Below, one piece after another: positions 25,714-34,332 of a stretch of 64,000 nucleotides of DNA. The stretch spans positions 62,001 through 126,000 of the forward strand of contig NZ_JABAEF010000006.1 in NCBI RefSeq assembly GCF_023701945.1. The letters run 5' to 3'. The notes under the pieces were generated by a model. It was not told the DNA's origin and searched no databases. It saw only the letters and a program-made list of their open reading frames with translations. The position numbers were made by a program, and so were the translations under genes. Every line of letters begins with the position of its first letter. Within the stretch, counting starts at the first letter, position 1. Origin of the DNA: Rhizobium sp. CG5. Its GTDB lineage: Bacteria; Pseudomonadota; Alphaproteobacteria; Rhizobiales; Rhizobiaceae.

Positions 25714-26859
25714 TCAGAGATCCAGCGGTTCGACGTCGAGCCAGCGCCGCTCGGCCCAGCTTTTGAGGCCAAGGGCCGCCAGCTGCACGCCCTTGGCGCC
25801 TTCGTCGAGCGTATGCTCCCAAGGTCCGTCCTCGACCACATGGCGCAGGAACATTTCCCACTGCACCTTGAAGCCATTGTCATAGACCTGATTGTCCGGC
25901 ACCTCGTCCCAGGTCTTGTAGAAATCCATGGTCTGCGGCTGGTCGGGGTTCCAGACCGGCTTCGGCGTATTGACCCGATGCTGGGTCCAGCAGCGCGTCA
26001 GCCCGGCCACCGCCGAACCATGGGTGCCGTCGACCTGGAAGGTGACCAGATCGTCGCGGCGCACGCGGACCGCCCAGGACGAGTTGATATGGGCGATCGC
26101 CCCGCCCTCAAGCTCGAAGGTCGCATAGGCCGCGTCGTCGGCATCGGCCTTGTAGCGCTTGCCGGCTTCGTCGACGCGTTCCGGGATATGGGTGGCGCCG
26201 AGGCAGCTGACCGACTTGACGGCGCCGAACAGGTTGTCCAGCACGTAGCGCCAATGGCAGAGCATATCGAGGATGATGCCGCCGCCGTCGGCGGAGCGGT
26301 AGTTCCAGGACGGGCGCTGCGCCGTCTGCCAGTCGCCTTCGAACACCCAATAGCCGAACTCGCCGCGCACCGAGAGGATCTTTCCGAAAAAGCCGCTGTC
26401 GCGCAGCATGGCGATCTTGCGCAGGCCGGGCAGGAACAGCTTGTCCTGCACCACGCCGTTCTTGAGGCCCGAAGCCTTGGCCTTGCGGGCGAGAGCCACA
26501 GCCACGTCGAGATCGTCCGAGATCGGCTTCTCGCAATAGACGTGCTTGCCGGCATCGAGCGCCCGGCTGATCAGATCGGCGCGCATCAGTGTCGTGCCGG
26601 CATCGAAGAACACCGTGTCGTCCGGATTGGCCAGTGCCGCGTCGATATCCGTCGACCAGCGATCGATGCCATGGGTCTTGGCCAGCTCCTCGAGCTTGGC
26701 GCCGTTGCGCCCGACGATGATCGGGTCCGGCATCAGCCTTTCGCCACTCGACAGCACAATACCGCCCTGCTTGCGGATGGCGACGATCGAGCGGATGAGA
26801 TGCTGGTTCAGCCCCATGCGCCCCGTCACGCCATGCATGATGATCCCGATATGTTTCAT
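25714..26859 (-). CDS. Gfo/Idh/MocA-family oxidoreductase (first gene of leftward sugar operon)
   Basis: 381 residues. The nucleotide-binding motif is the variant IGIIMHGVTGRMG, the EKP motif is YCEKPISDD, and the second domain shows YRSADGGGIILDMLCHW with the His that in characterised relatives helps proton transfer. The start at 26859 follows GGGAGGAAAATC. It opens the operon running to 21001 with gaps of two to 26 bases or overlaps. A perfect TTGTAAC-N6-GTTACAA palindrome lies 73 bases upstream, which together with the divergent TetR gene suggests repression released by the pathway sugar. Confidence 0.88.
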   Translation of the reverse strand: MKHIGIIMHGVTGRMGLNQHLIRSIVAIRKQGGIVLSSGERLMPDPIIVGRNGAKLEELAKTHGIDRWSTDIDAALANPDDTVFFDAGTTLMRADLISRALDAGKHVYCEKPISDDLDVAVALARKAKASGLKNGVVQDKLFLPGLRKIAMLRDSGFFGKILSVRGEFGYWVFEGDWQTAQRPSWNYRSADGGGIILDMLCHWRYVLDNLFGAVKSVSCLGATHIPERVDEAGKRYKADADDAAYATFELEGGAIAHINSSWAVRVRRDDLVTFQVDGTHGSAVAGLTRCWTQHRVNTPKPVWNPDQPQTMDFYKTWDEVPDNQVYDNGFKVQWEMFLRHVVEDGPWEHTLDEGAKGVQLAALGLKSWAERRWLDVEPLDL

Positions 26860-26931
26860 GATTTTCCTCCCGAATCTCATTCTGTCCGGCTGCCTCCACG
26901 GCCTCTCGGCCCGGTCCGGACAGTGCAATAG

Positions 26932-26951
26932 TTGTAACTATCTGGTTACAA
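26932..26951. promoter_or_regulatory. TetR operator 1: TTGTAAC-N6-GTTACAA
   Basis: A perfect 7+7-base inverted repeat with the 6-base spacer TATCTG, upstream of the leftward catabolic operon. A closely similar site occurs at 27855-27874 upstream of the TetR gene and the ABC operon, so both arms probably respond to the same repressor. Confidence 0.7.
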
Positions 26952-27028
26952 GATCGCGCAGGAAAAATGGTTTTGTCAATCACCCCGGATGATATTTTGG
27001 GCACCGCGAGCGATATTTTTGGATCCGC

Positions 27029-27736
27029 TCAGAGTTTGATCGATGCCAGCGTGACGGAAACGATATGCTCGCCCCAGGCCTTGATCGCCGCCGGCGCCGT
27101 CAGTTCACGGCCAAAAATCGTCGACAGCGTATGGCGGTTCTGCAGGTAGAAAAAACCGAGGGCGGCAATCGTCATATAGACCGAAACGGGATCGATCGCC
27201 GGCCGGAACAGGCCGGCTTTCTCGCCGCGCCGCAGCACGTCGGACAGTTCGTCGATGAAATGCGAATGCAATTCGGCAATCCGGCTCGACCGCTTCAGAT
27301 ATTGCGCCTGCATCAGGTTTTCGGTGGCGAGCAGGCTGAGGAATTCGGGATGCTTGAGGAAATAGGTCCAGGTGAACAGCGCCAGGTCGCGAAGGCCCTC
27401 CTCCGGCTCGCGATGGGTGAGGTCGAGGCTCTTTTCGGCGCTGCGGATCGACACATAGGTCGCCTCCAAAACGGCGAGATAGAGCGCCTCCTTGTCGCCG
27501 AAATAGTGGTAAAGCATGCGCTTGTTGGTTTTGGCCCGAGCCGCAATCGCGTCTATCCGGGCGCCGCCGAACCCGTGTTCGGTGAACTCCGCCGTGGCCG
27601 CTTCGAGAATTTGGGCATGGGTGCGCTTGGGATTGCGCGAGGCGCGCTTCGGCGCTTGCGTCTCCGGCTGATCGCGCGGCGTGCCCTCGGCTCCGAGGTC
27701 CTTGCCCGGTCTGCTCTCTCCATCTTCACGTTTCAT
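27029..27736 (-). CDS. TetR-family transcriptional regulator of the sugar locus
   Basis: 235 residues from ATG 27736, which has GGAGG eight bases upstream; in-frame starts at 27766 and 27853 lack one. About 45 low-complexity, charged residues precede the TetR DNA-binding domain (ILEAATAEFTEHGFGGARIDAIAARAKTNKRMLYHYFGDKEALY in pieces, about 50-95), with the HTH ending in the usual YHYFGDKE. The C-terminal ligand domain is helical. It sits between the two arms of the catabolic locus, and each arm has the TTGTAAC dyad near its promoter, so it is the probable local repressor. The inducer should be a pathway intermediate. Confidence 0.9.
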   Translation of the reverse strand: MKREDGESRPGKDLGAEGTPRDQPETQAPKRASRNPKRTHAQILEAATAEFTEHGFGGARIDAIAARAKTNKRMLYHYFGDKEALYLAVLEATYVSIRSAEKSLDLTHREPEEGLRDLALFTWTYFLKHPEFLSLLATENLMQAQYLKRSSRIAELHSHFIDELSDVLRRGEKAGLFRPAIDPVSVYMTIAALGFFYLQNRHTLSTIFGRELTAPAAIKAWGEHIVSVTLASIKL

Positions 27737-27854
27737 GCCCGCCTCCACGTCCCGCGACGTTGCCATTGAAAATAAATCACTTTTCGGAGCGTTTCGGAAG
27801 CTCTTCGAAAAGGTCGACGATTGACGCTTGACAGTCGTCGGATTTCTCGCCAAC

Positions 27855-27874
27855 TTGTAACCAATTAGTTATTT
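27855..27874. promoter_or_regulatory. TetR operator 2: TTGTAAC-N6-GTTATTT
   Basis: The left arm is identical to operator 1 (TTGTAAC), the spacer is CAATTA, and the right arm keeps GTTA of GTTACAA. It lies between the TetR start (27736) and the binding-protein start (27926), positioned to control both. Confidence 0.62.
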
Positions 27875-27925
27875 GCTGCAAAGTAAATTCGGAAGTTCAT
27901 CTGGAAAACTGGGGAGGAGACCAGG

Positions 27926-29212
27926 ATGACGTTGACGATCGACAGGCGCAGTGTGCTTTCGGGCATGGCCGCCACACTGGCATTTGGTGCATTGGGAGTG
28001 AGAGGTGCGATGGCGGCAACGTCCATGCGCTTCCTGTGGTGGGGTTCGAAAGACCGCACAGAGAGAACGTTCGCGGCGATCAAGGCCTATTCCGGCAAGG
28101 CCGCGGACGTGACCATCGAAGGGGAATCCTTCGGCTGGGACAATTACTGGACGCGTCTTGCGACCCAGACCGCCGGCGGCAATTCGCCGGATCTGATCCA
28201 GATGGACTACCGCTATATTTTTGAGTATGCGCGCCGCGGCTCGCTGCTCGATTTCACGCCCTATATGGGCAAGGGTCTCGATATCGAGGCCTTCGGTGAA
28301 GCCAATATCAATTCCGGCAAGGTCGACGGCAAGCTCTATGGCGTCAATCTCGGCGTCAATTCCGGCATCACCATCCTCAACAAAGATGGCTGGGCGGAAT
28401 CAGGGGTCGAAGAGCCCAGGGACGACATGACCTGGGAGCAGTTCGCCGACAGCTGCGCCAAGCTGACGGCTGTCAAGAAGCGCCGCAGCTTCTACGGCAC
28501 GCAGGATGCCAGCGGCCTGGAGCCGGCGCTGGAATGCTGGCTGCGCCAGCGGGGCAAGGCCCTCTACGAGGCCGATGGCGCTCTTGCCTTCACCGCTGCC
28601 GACCTGACCGACTGGTTCAAGTTCTGGGGCGAACTGCGCGACAGCGGCGCCTGCGTCCCGGCCGATATCCAGGCCCTCGATCAGCTGACGATCGAAACCA
28701 GCATGGTATCGCTCGGCAAGGCGGCGGCCTCCTTCGCCCATTCCAACCAGTTCATCGGCTATCAGGCGATCAGCAAGGAAAATCTCGGCATCGTCAGCTA
28801 TCCTATCAACGGCACCGACGGCAAGCCGGGCCAATTCCTCAAACCCTCGATGCTGATCTCGGTCTCTGCCGCCTCGCCCAACAAGGACGCAGCGGTGGCC
28901 TTCGTCAACTATCTCGTCGGCGATGAGGATGCGGCCAAGGCGCTCGGTGTCGAGCGTGGCGTGCCGGCCTCCTCCAAGATCCGCGATTTCATGGCGCCGA
29001 CCCTCAATGAGGACGCCAAGACCGTTGTGGATTACATCGCCCGCCTGACGCCGAAGGTCGGTGCCCTGCCGCCGCCGCCGCCGAACGGCGCTGGTGAAAA
29101 CCAGTTCCTGTTGAAGAAGATCGCCGAAGAGGTGGCCTTCAAAAAGACGACGGCTGAAGACGCCGGTGCCAAGTTCGCGGAACAGGCAGCCGCAAACATC
29201 AAGCGAGGCTAA
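27926..29212 (+). CDS. Sugar ABC transporter solute-binding protein with Tat-like signal
   Basis: 428 residues. The N-terminus TIDRRSVLSGMAATLAFGALG carries a twin-arginine motif (RRSVLSG) and an AMAA cleavage region, so export by Tat as a folded protein is likely. The mature part is a family 1 carbohydrate binder (FLWWGSKDRTERT, then SPDLIQMDYRYIFEYARRG and the C-terminal lobe). It is preceded by GGGGAGGAG. It is the first gene of the rightward arm, followed after three bases by permeases. It probably binds an oligosaccharide or glycoside feeding the flanking dehydrogenases. Confidence 0.9.
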   Translation: MTLTIDRRSVLSGMAATLAFGALGVRGAMAATSMRFLWWGSKDRTERTFAAIKAYSGKAADVTIEGESFGWDNYWTRLATQTAGGNSPDLIQMDYRYIFEYARRGSLLDFTPYMGKGLDIEAFGEANINSGKVDGKLYGVNLGVNSGITILNKDGWAESGVEEPRDDMTWEQFADSCAKLTAVKKRRSFYGTQDASGLEPALECWLRQRGKALYEADGALAFTAADLTDWFKFWGELRDSGACVPADIQALDQLTIETSMVSLGKAAASFAHSNQFIGYQAISKENLGIVSYPINGTDGKPGQFLKPSMLISVSAASPNKDAAVAFVNYLVGDEDAAKALGVERGVPASSKIRDFMAPTLNEDAKTVVDYIARLTPKVGALPPPPPNGAGENQFLLKKIAEEVAFKKTTAEDAGAKFAEQAAANIKRG

Positions 29213-29215
29213 GCC

Positions 29216-30184
29216 GTGACCCATGTCCGAAACGAGGGAGCTGGCGCGACAAGCGCCAGCCAACGAGCCCTTGCGTCCGAAAAAACCGCCTATGCGCCGC
29301 CGAGTGCGCTGGCCCGCAATGCACCGGGCTATCTCTTTCTGCTGCCCTGGTTCATCGGCTTCTTCGGCCTGACGCTCGGCCCGGCCATCGTTTCGCTCTA
29401 TCTGTCCTTTACCAACTACAATCTCTTGGAAGCGCCCGATTTCGTGGGCATCGCCAACTATGTGCGTATCGCCACCGATGACGAGAAGTTCATGTCGTCG
29501 ATGCGCGTCACGCTGTTTTATGTGCTGTGCTCGGTACCGCTCAAGCTGACCTTCGCCCTGATGGTGGCGCTGCTGCTCAACCGCGGCCTGCGCGGCCTGC
29601 CGGTCTATCGCGCCATCTTCTACCTGCCCTCCCTGCTTGGCTCCAGCGTCGCCATCGCCGTGTTGTGGCGTCAGCTGTTCGATGGCGACGGCGTGGTCAA
29701 TGTGCTGCTGTGGAACCTGTTCGGCATCGAGGGGCCGAGCTGGATCTCCAATCCGGACTATTCGCTTTATACACTGGTGGTGCTGGCCATCTGGCAGTTC
29801 GGTTCGCCGATGATCATCTTCCTGGCCGGCCTGCGCCAGATCCCGGTTGACATGTATGAGGCGGCCAGTCTCGACGGCGCCTCCAAGGTGCGGATGTTCT
29901 TCAAGATCACCCTGCCGCTGCTGACGCCGGTCATTTTCTTCAACGGCGTCGTGCAGACCATCGATGCCTTCAAGGCCTTCACGCCGGCCTATGTGATCTC
30001 GTCGGGGACCGGCGGGCCGATCGACTCGACGCTGTTCTATACGCTCTACCTCTACCAGGAAGCGTTCGGTTATTTCCGCATGGGTTATGCGGCGGCGCTT
30101 GCCTGGATCCTGGTGATCATCATCGCGCTGTTCACCGCCTTCTCGTTCCTGTCTTCACGCTACTGGGTTCACTACGATGACTGA
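29216..30184 (+). CDS. ABC transporter permease (MalF type) of the sugar locus
   Basis: 322 residues from GTG 29216. About 35 hydrophilic residues precede the first of six membrane segments (GYLFLLPWFIGFFGLTLGPAIV region). The EAA loop YEAASLDGASKVRMFFKITLP is at about 219-239. It starts three bases after the binding-protein stop and overlaps the next permease by eight bases, so the membrane pair is co-translated. Confidence 0.9.
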   Translation: MTHVRNEGAGATSASQRALASEKTAYAPPSALARNAPGYLFLLPWFIGFFGLTLGPAIVSLYLSFTNYNLLEAPDFVGIANYVRIATDDEKFMSSMRVTLFYVLCSVPLKLTFALMVALLLNRGLRGLPVYRAIFYLPSLLGSSVAIAVLWRQLFDGDGVVNVLLWNLFGIEGPSWISNPDYSLYTLVVLAIWQFGSPMIIFLAGLRQIPVDMYEAASLDGASKVRMFFKITLPLLTPVIFFNGVVQTIDAFKAFTPAYVISSGTGGPIDSTLFYTLYLYQEAFGYFRMGYAAALAWILVIIIALFTAFSFLSSRYWVHYDD

Positions 30185-31058
30185 CATGGCTACACCGCTC
30201 ACCAACGACATCAACCCGCCGCTCGAGCGCTCGCGCCTTGCCTCGCTTGGCATCCACGCCATCCTGTTCGTCGCCTCCATCGTCATGCTCTATCCGCTGT
30301 TGTGGATGCTGTCGGGCTCGATGAAGGACCAGAGCGAGATCTTTGGCCAGGCGACGCTGATCCCGCAGAATTTCGACCTCAGCGCCTATGCGCGCGGCTG
30401 GTTCGATGGACAGGTGACCTTCGGCACCTATTTCTGGAATTCGCTGGTCATTGCCGTGCTCTCGGTGATCGGCAATGTCATGTCATGCTCGCTGGCGGCC
30501 TATGCTTTTGCACGGCTGAAATTCTGGGGCCGCGATTTCTGGTTCGCGCTGATGCTCGGCACGCTGATGCTGCCCTATCACGTCACCCTGATCCCGCAAT
30601 ATATCCTCTTTCTTGAACTTGGCTGGGTGAAGACCATCCTGCCGCTGGTCGTGCCGAAATTTCTGGCGGTCGATGCCTTCTTCATTTTCCTGATGGTGCA
30701 ATTCTTTCGCGGCATCCCGCGCGAACTCGACGAGGCGGCGATGATGGACGGCTGCAGCCCCTGGCGGATCTACTGGCGGATCATGCTGCCGCTGTCGACG
30801 CCGGTGCTGGCGACCGCCGCGATCTTCTCGTTCATCTGGACCTGGGACGATTTCTTCGGGCCGCTGATCTATCTGAGCGACATGAACACCTACACGGTGC
30901 AGCTTGGCCTCCGGTCTTTCGTGGACTCCACCGGCAATTCGGACTGGAGCGGGCTGTTTGCCATGTCGAGCCTGTCGCTCATCCCGGTCTTCCTGATCTT
31001 CCTGTTTTTCCAGCGCCTGCTGATCGATGGTATCGCGACGGCCGGCCTCAAACGTTGA
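30177..31058 (+). CDS. ABC transporter permease (MalG type) of the sugar locus
   Basis: 293 residues with six membrane segments (first at about 21-45) and the EAA loop LDEAAMMDGCSPWRIYWRIMLP at about 183-204. It has an eight-base overlap with the preceding permease. Two Gfo/Idh genes intervene before the ATPase at 33225, so transport and first oxidation are encoded in one transcript. Confidence 0.9.
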   Translation: MTDMATPLTNDINPPLERSRLASLGIHAILFVASIVMLYPLLWMLSGSMKDQSEIFGQATLIPQNFDLSAYARGWFDGQVTFGTYFWNSLVIAVLSVIGNVMSCSLAAYAFARLKFWGRDFWFALMLGTLMLPYHVTLIPQYILFLELGWVKTILPLVVPKFLAVDAFFIFLMVQFFRGIPRELDEAAMMDGCSPWRIYWRIMLPLSTPVLATAAIFSFIWTWDDFFGPLIYLSDMNTYTVQLGLRSFVDSTGNSDWSGLFAMSSLSLIPVFLIFLFFQRLLIDGIATAGLKR

Positions 31059-31085
31059 ACTTTGTTAGTCAGAAGGAATCATTGC

Positions 31086-32111
31086 ATGAGCGCCTTGCGC
31101 TTCGCCGTCATCGGCATCAATCACGACCATATCTATGGCCAGGTCAACGTCATGCTCAGGGCCGGCGCCGAACTGGTGGCCTTCCATGCCATCGAGGACG
31201 ATCTGGCCAAGGTCTTCACTGAGCACTATCCGCAGGCGGTCCGCGTCGACGACAGCCGGCGCATCCTGGAGGATGGCTCGATCGCGCTGGTCCTCAGTTC
31301 GGCGATCTGCGCCGAACGGGCCGGCATCGCAGTGGCCGCCATGCGCCACGGCAAGGATGTGATGCTGGACAAACCTGGAATGACGACCTTCGAACAGCTC
31401 GCCGAAGTGCGCAAGGTGCAGGCCGAGACCGGCCGCATCGTCTCGATCCTTTATTCCGAGCATTTCGAAACCGCCTCGACCGTCAAGGCCGGCGAACTGG
31501 TCAAGGCCGGCGCGATCGGCGAGGTCATCCACACCACCGGGCTCGGGCCGCACCGGCTGCGCAAGCCCACCCGGCCCGACTGGTTCTTCGAGCGCAACCG
31601 CTATGGCGGTATCCTCTGCGATATCGCCTCCCATCAATGCGAGCAGTTCCTGTTCTTCACCGGTTCGCTGGAGGCCGAAGTGCTGTCGGCAACCGTCGCC
31701 AACCGCGCCAATCCGCAGACGCCGGGTCTGCAGGACTATGGTGACATCCACCTGCGCACCCCGAAGGCGACCGGCTATATTCGCGTCGACTGGTTCACGC
31801 CCGAAGGCCTGCCGACCTGGGGTGATGGCCGGCTGTTCATCGTCGGCACCGAAGGCACGATCGAGCTGCGCAAATATCTCGACGTGGCCGGTCGCCCCGG
31901 CACCGATCATCTGTTCCTGAGCGACAAGAAGGGCGTCCAGCACATCGACTGCTCCGGTTTCGAACTGCCCTATGGCCGGCAATTTGCCGCCGATATCCGT
32001 GATCGCACCGAGACCGCCATGGGGCAGGAACACTGCTTCAAGGCGATGGAACTGGCATTGAAGGCCCAGCAGGTCGCCGAAGCGACGCCGGCCGCAAAGA
32101 TGGAAGGCTGA
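31086..32111 (+). CDS. Gfo/Idh/MocA-family oxidoreductase (third of the sugar locus)
   Basis: 341 residues starting at ATG 31086 with AAGGAA upstream. It opens MSALRFAVIGINHDHIYGQV, where the dinucleotide motif GINHDH departs from GxGxxG; the EKP-type motif reads MLDKPGMTT (Asp for Glu). The substrate domain includes GGILCDIASHQCEQFL with the candidate proton-transfer His. The GINHDH variant defines a branch of the family for which I know no proven activity. It lies 27 bases after the permease and four before the next Gfo/Idh gene. Confidence 0.87.
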   Translation: MSALRFAVIGINHDHIYGQVNVMLRAGAELVAFHAIEDDLAKVFTEHYPQAVRVDDSRRILEDGSIALVLSSAICAERAGIAVAAMRHGKDVMLDKPGMTTFEQLAEVRKVQAETGRIVSILYSEHFETASTVKAGELVKAGAIGEVIHTTGLGPHRLRKPTRPDWFFERNRYGGILCDIASHQCEQFLFFTGSLEAEVLSATVANRANPQTPGLQDYGDIHLRTPKATGYIRVDWFTPEGLPTWGDGRLFIVGTEGTIELRKYLDVAGRPGTDHLFLSDKKGVQHIDCSGFELPYGRQFAADIRDRTETAMGQEHCFKAMELALKAQQVAEATPAAKMEG

Positions 32112-32115
32112 CGCC

Positions 32116-33186
32116 ATGAGCAATCCCATGAAAGTCGCCATCATCGGCCTCGGCATCGGCCGTTCGCATATCATCGAGGGCTATCTGCCCAATGCCGACC
32201 GTTACGAACTGGCCGTGCTTTGTGATCTCAACGAAGACCGATTGAACGCTGTCGGCGATGAGTTCGGCGTCACCCGCCGCGTCACCAGCTTCGACGAGGT
32301 GCTGGCGATGCCGGATATCGATATCGTCGATATCTGCACCCCGCCGGGATCCCATTTCGAGCTGGTCCAGCAGGCGCTGGCTTCCGGCAAGCATGTGGTC
32401 TGCGAAAAGCCGCTGGTCGGCTCGCTGGCCGATATCGACGTGCTGATGGAGGTCGAGAAGTCGGCCCGCGGCCGGCTGATGCCGATCTTCCAGTATCGCT
32501 ATGGCGACGGCGTGCAGAAGGCCAAGCGCATCATCGACGCAGGCCTGGCTGGCAAGGCCTATGTGGCAACGGTCGAGACCCATTGGGTGCGGACACCCGA
32601 ATACTATGCCGTGCCCTGGCGCGGCAAATGGGCAACCGAACTTGGCGGCGTGCTGATGACCCATGCCATCCATCTGCATGATATGCTGACATTCCTGATG
32701 GGGCCGATCGGCGGGCTGTTCGGCCGGGTTGCCACCCGCGTCAACGATATCGAGGTCGAAGACTGCGTCAGCGCCAGCCTCATCATGGAGAACGGCGCGC
32801 TGGCGACGATCAGCGCGACGCTCGGCTGCCCGGAAGAGATCAGCCGGCTGCGCCTGTGCTTCGAAAATGTCACCTTCGAAAGCAATAACGCGCCCTACAA
32901 TCCCGGCAGCGATCCCTGGAAGATCCATGCCAACAACCCGGACACCGCCGAGAAGATCGATGCGCTACTTCAAGACTGGACGCCGGTGCCGATCCGCTTT
33001 GCCGGGCAGATGCGCGATTTCCACGATGCGCTGATCACCGGCACGCCGCTGCCGGTGACGACAGCCGATGCCCGCCAGGCCCTGGAACTGGTGACGGCCT
33101 TTTACCAGTCCTCCGAGACGCGGCAGGAGGTGCGCTTTCCGGTCGGTCGGGAAAGCCCTAAATACAAGAGCTGGAGGCCGGCGTGA
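32116..33186 (+). CDS. Gfo/Idh/MocA-family oxidoreductase (fourth of the sugar locus)
   Basis: 356 residues with canonical [11 protein letters not shown] (GxGxxx) and [11 protein letters not shown] (EKP) motifs, and the second-domain segment [17 protein letters not shown] whose His residues correspond to the active-site histidines. It starts four bases after its neighbour. Having two distinct dehydrogenases side by side in the importer arm and two more in the other arm suggests sequential or reversible oxidations of the imported sugar. Confidence 0.9.
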   Translation: MSNPMKVAIIGLGIGRSHIIEGYLPNADRYELAVLCDLNEDRLNAVGDEFGVTRRVTSFDEVLAMPDIDIVDICTPPGSHFELVQQALASGKHVVCEKPLVGSLADIDVLMEVEKSARGRLMPIFQYRYGDGVQKAKRIIDAGLAGKAYVATVETHWVRTPEYYAVPWRGKWATELGGVLMTHAIHLHDMLTFLMGPIGGLFGRVATRVNDIEVEDCVSASLIMENGALATISATLGCPEEISRLRLCFENVTFESNNAPYNPGSDPWKIHANNPDTAEKIDALLQDWTPVPIRFAGQMRDFHDALITGTPLPVTTADARQALELVTAFYQSSETRQEVRFPVGRESPKYKSWRPA

Positions 33187-33224
33187 ATATGCGTGCAGCA
33201 GTACCGCCACGGGAGGAGACAGTC

Positions 33225-34301
33225 ATGGCAACCAGCGTTTCGCTACAAAAGGTCGTCAAGCGCTACGGCGCGCTCGAAGTGGTGCATGGCGTCGATCTGG
33301 AGATCAAGCCGGGCGAATTCGTGGTGTTCGTCGGCCCGTCGGGCTGCGGCAAGTCGACACTGCTCAGAATGATCGCCGGTCTCGAGCCGATATCGGGCGG
33401 CAACCTGCTGCTGGACGGCGAACGGATGAACGATGTGCCCTCGTCCAAGCGCGGCATCGCCATGGTGTTCCAGTCCTATGCGCTCTATCCGCATATGTCG
33501 GTCTACAAGAACTTGGCCTTCGGACTTGAGACGGCCGGCATGAAGAAACACGAGATCGAGCCGCGGGTGCAGCGCGCCGCCGATATCCTGCGCATCGGGC
33601 CGCTGCTGCAGCGCAAGCCCAAGGCATTGTCCGGCGGCCAGCGCCAGCGTGTCGCGATCGGCCGGGCGATCGTGCGCGAGCCGAATATCTTCCTGTTCGA
33701 CGAACCGCTCTCCAACCTCGATGCCGAACTGCGCGTGCAGATGCGCGTCGAGATCGCCAAGCTGCACCAGAGCCTCGGCAATACGATGATCTATGTCACC
33801 CATGACCAGATCGAAGCCATGACCATGGCCGACACCATCGTCGTTTTGAATTCGGGCCGCATCGAGCAGGTCGGTGCGCCGCTGGAGCTCTATAACAATC
33901 CGAAGAACAAGTTCGTCGCCGGCTTCATCGGCTCGCCGCGCATGAACTTCATCGAAAGCCATTTTGTCAGCACCGGCGCGGAAACCGCCATCGAGATCAA
34001 CGGCCGCAACGTGCCGCTGCAGCGCCAGGTGACGACGGCGAAACCCGGCGACAAGGTGACGTTCGGCGCCCGGCCGGAACACCTGACCGTGCAGCCGCGC
34101 GGCGTGGCTTTGGGCGAGGCCCATGTCGACCTGGTGGAACATCTCGGCGGCCAGACGATCCTCTATGTCTCGATGCAGGATGGTCAGGCGCTGGCCCTCG
34201 TTCTGGAGGACCAGCAGCCGGTCAAGGCTGGCGACAAGGTCGGGATCCATATCGATCCGGAACGCTGCCACCTGTTCGGCGCCGACGGCAATGTTCTCTA
34301 A
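33225..34301 (+). CDS. ABC transporter ATP-binding protein (UgpC/MalK type) of the sugar locus
   Basis: 358 residues from ATG 33225 (GGGAGGAGA upstream; an in-frame ATG at 33183 lacks this). Walker [11 protein letters not shown]-loop [11 protein letters not shown], signature LSGGQRQR, Walker [13 protein letters not shown]-loop VTHDQ, then the TOBE region with FGARPEHL. It powers the importer encoded from 27926 on and ends the rightward arm. The next gene converges from the right 31 bases away. Confidence 0.93.
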   Translation: MATSVSLQKVVKRYGALEVVHGVDLEIKPGEFVVFVGPSGCGKSTLLRMIAGLEPISGGNLLLDGERMNDVPSSKRGIAMVFQSYALYPHMSVYKNLAFGLETAGMKKHEIEPRVQRAADILRIGPLLQRKPKALSGGQRQRVAIGRAIVREPNIFLFDEPLSNLDAELRVQMRVEIAKLHQSLGNTMIYVTHDQIEAMTMADTIVVLNSGRIEQVGAPLELYNNPKNKFVAGFIGSPRMNFIESHFVSTGAETAIEINGRNVPLQRQVTTAKPGDKVTFGARPEHLTVQPRGVALGEAHVDLVEHLGGQTILYVSMQDGQALALVLEDQQPVKAGDKVGIHIDPERCHLFGADGNVL

Positions 34302-34332
34302 AAGACCACCACTGCCATCGGCATTTTAGGTA

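Noticed and set aside
26985..27020. Two near-repeats of GATATTTT close to the TetR gene end
   Set aside because: Too short and imperfect to be a functional repeat or terminator.
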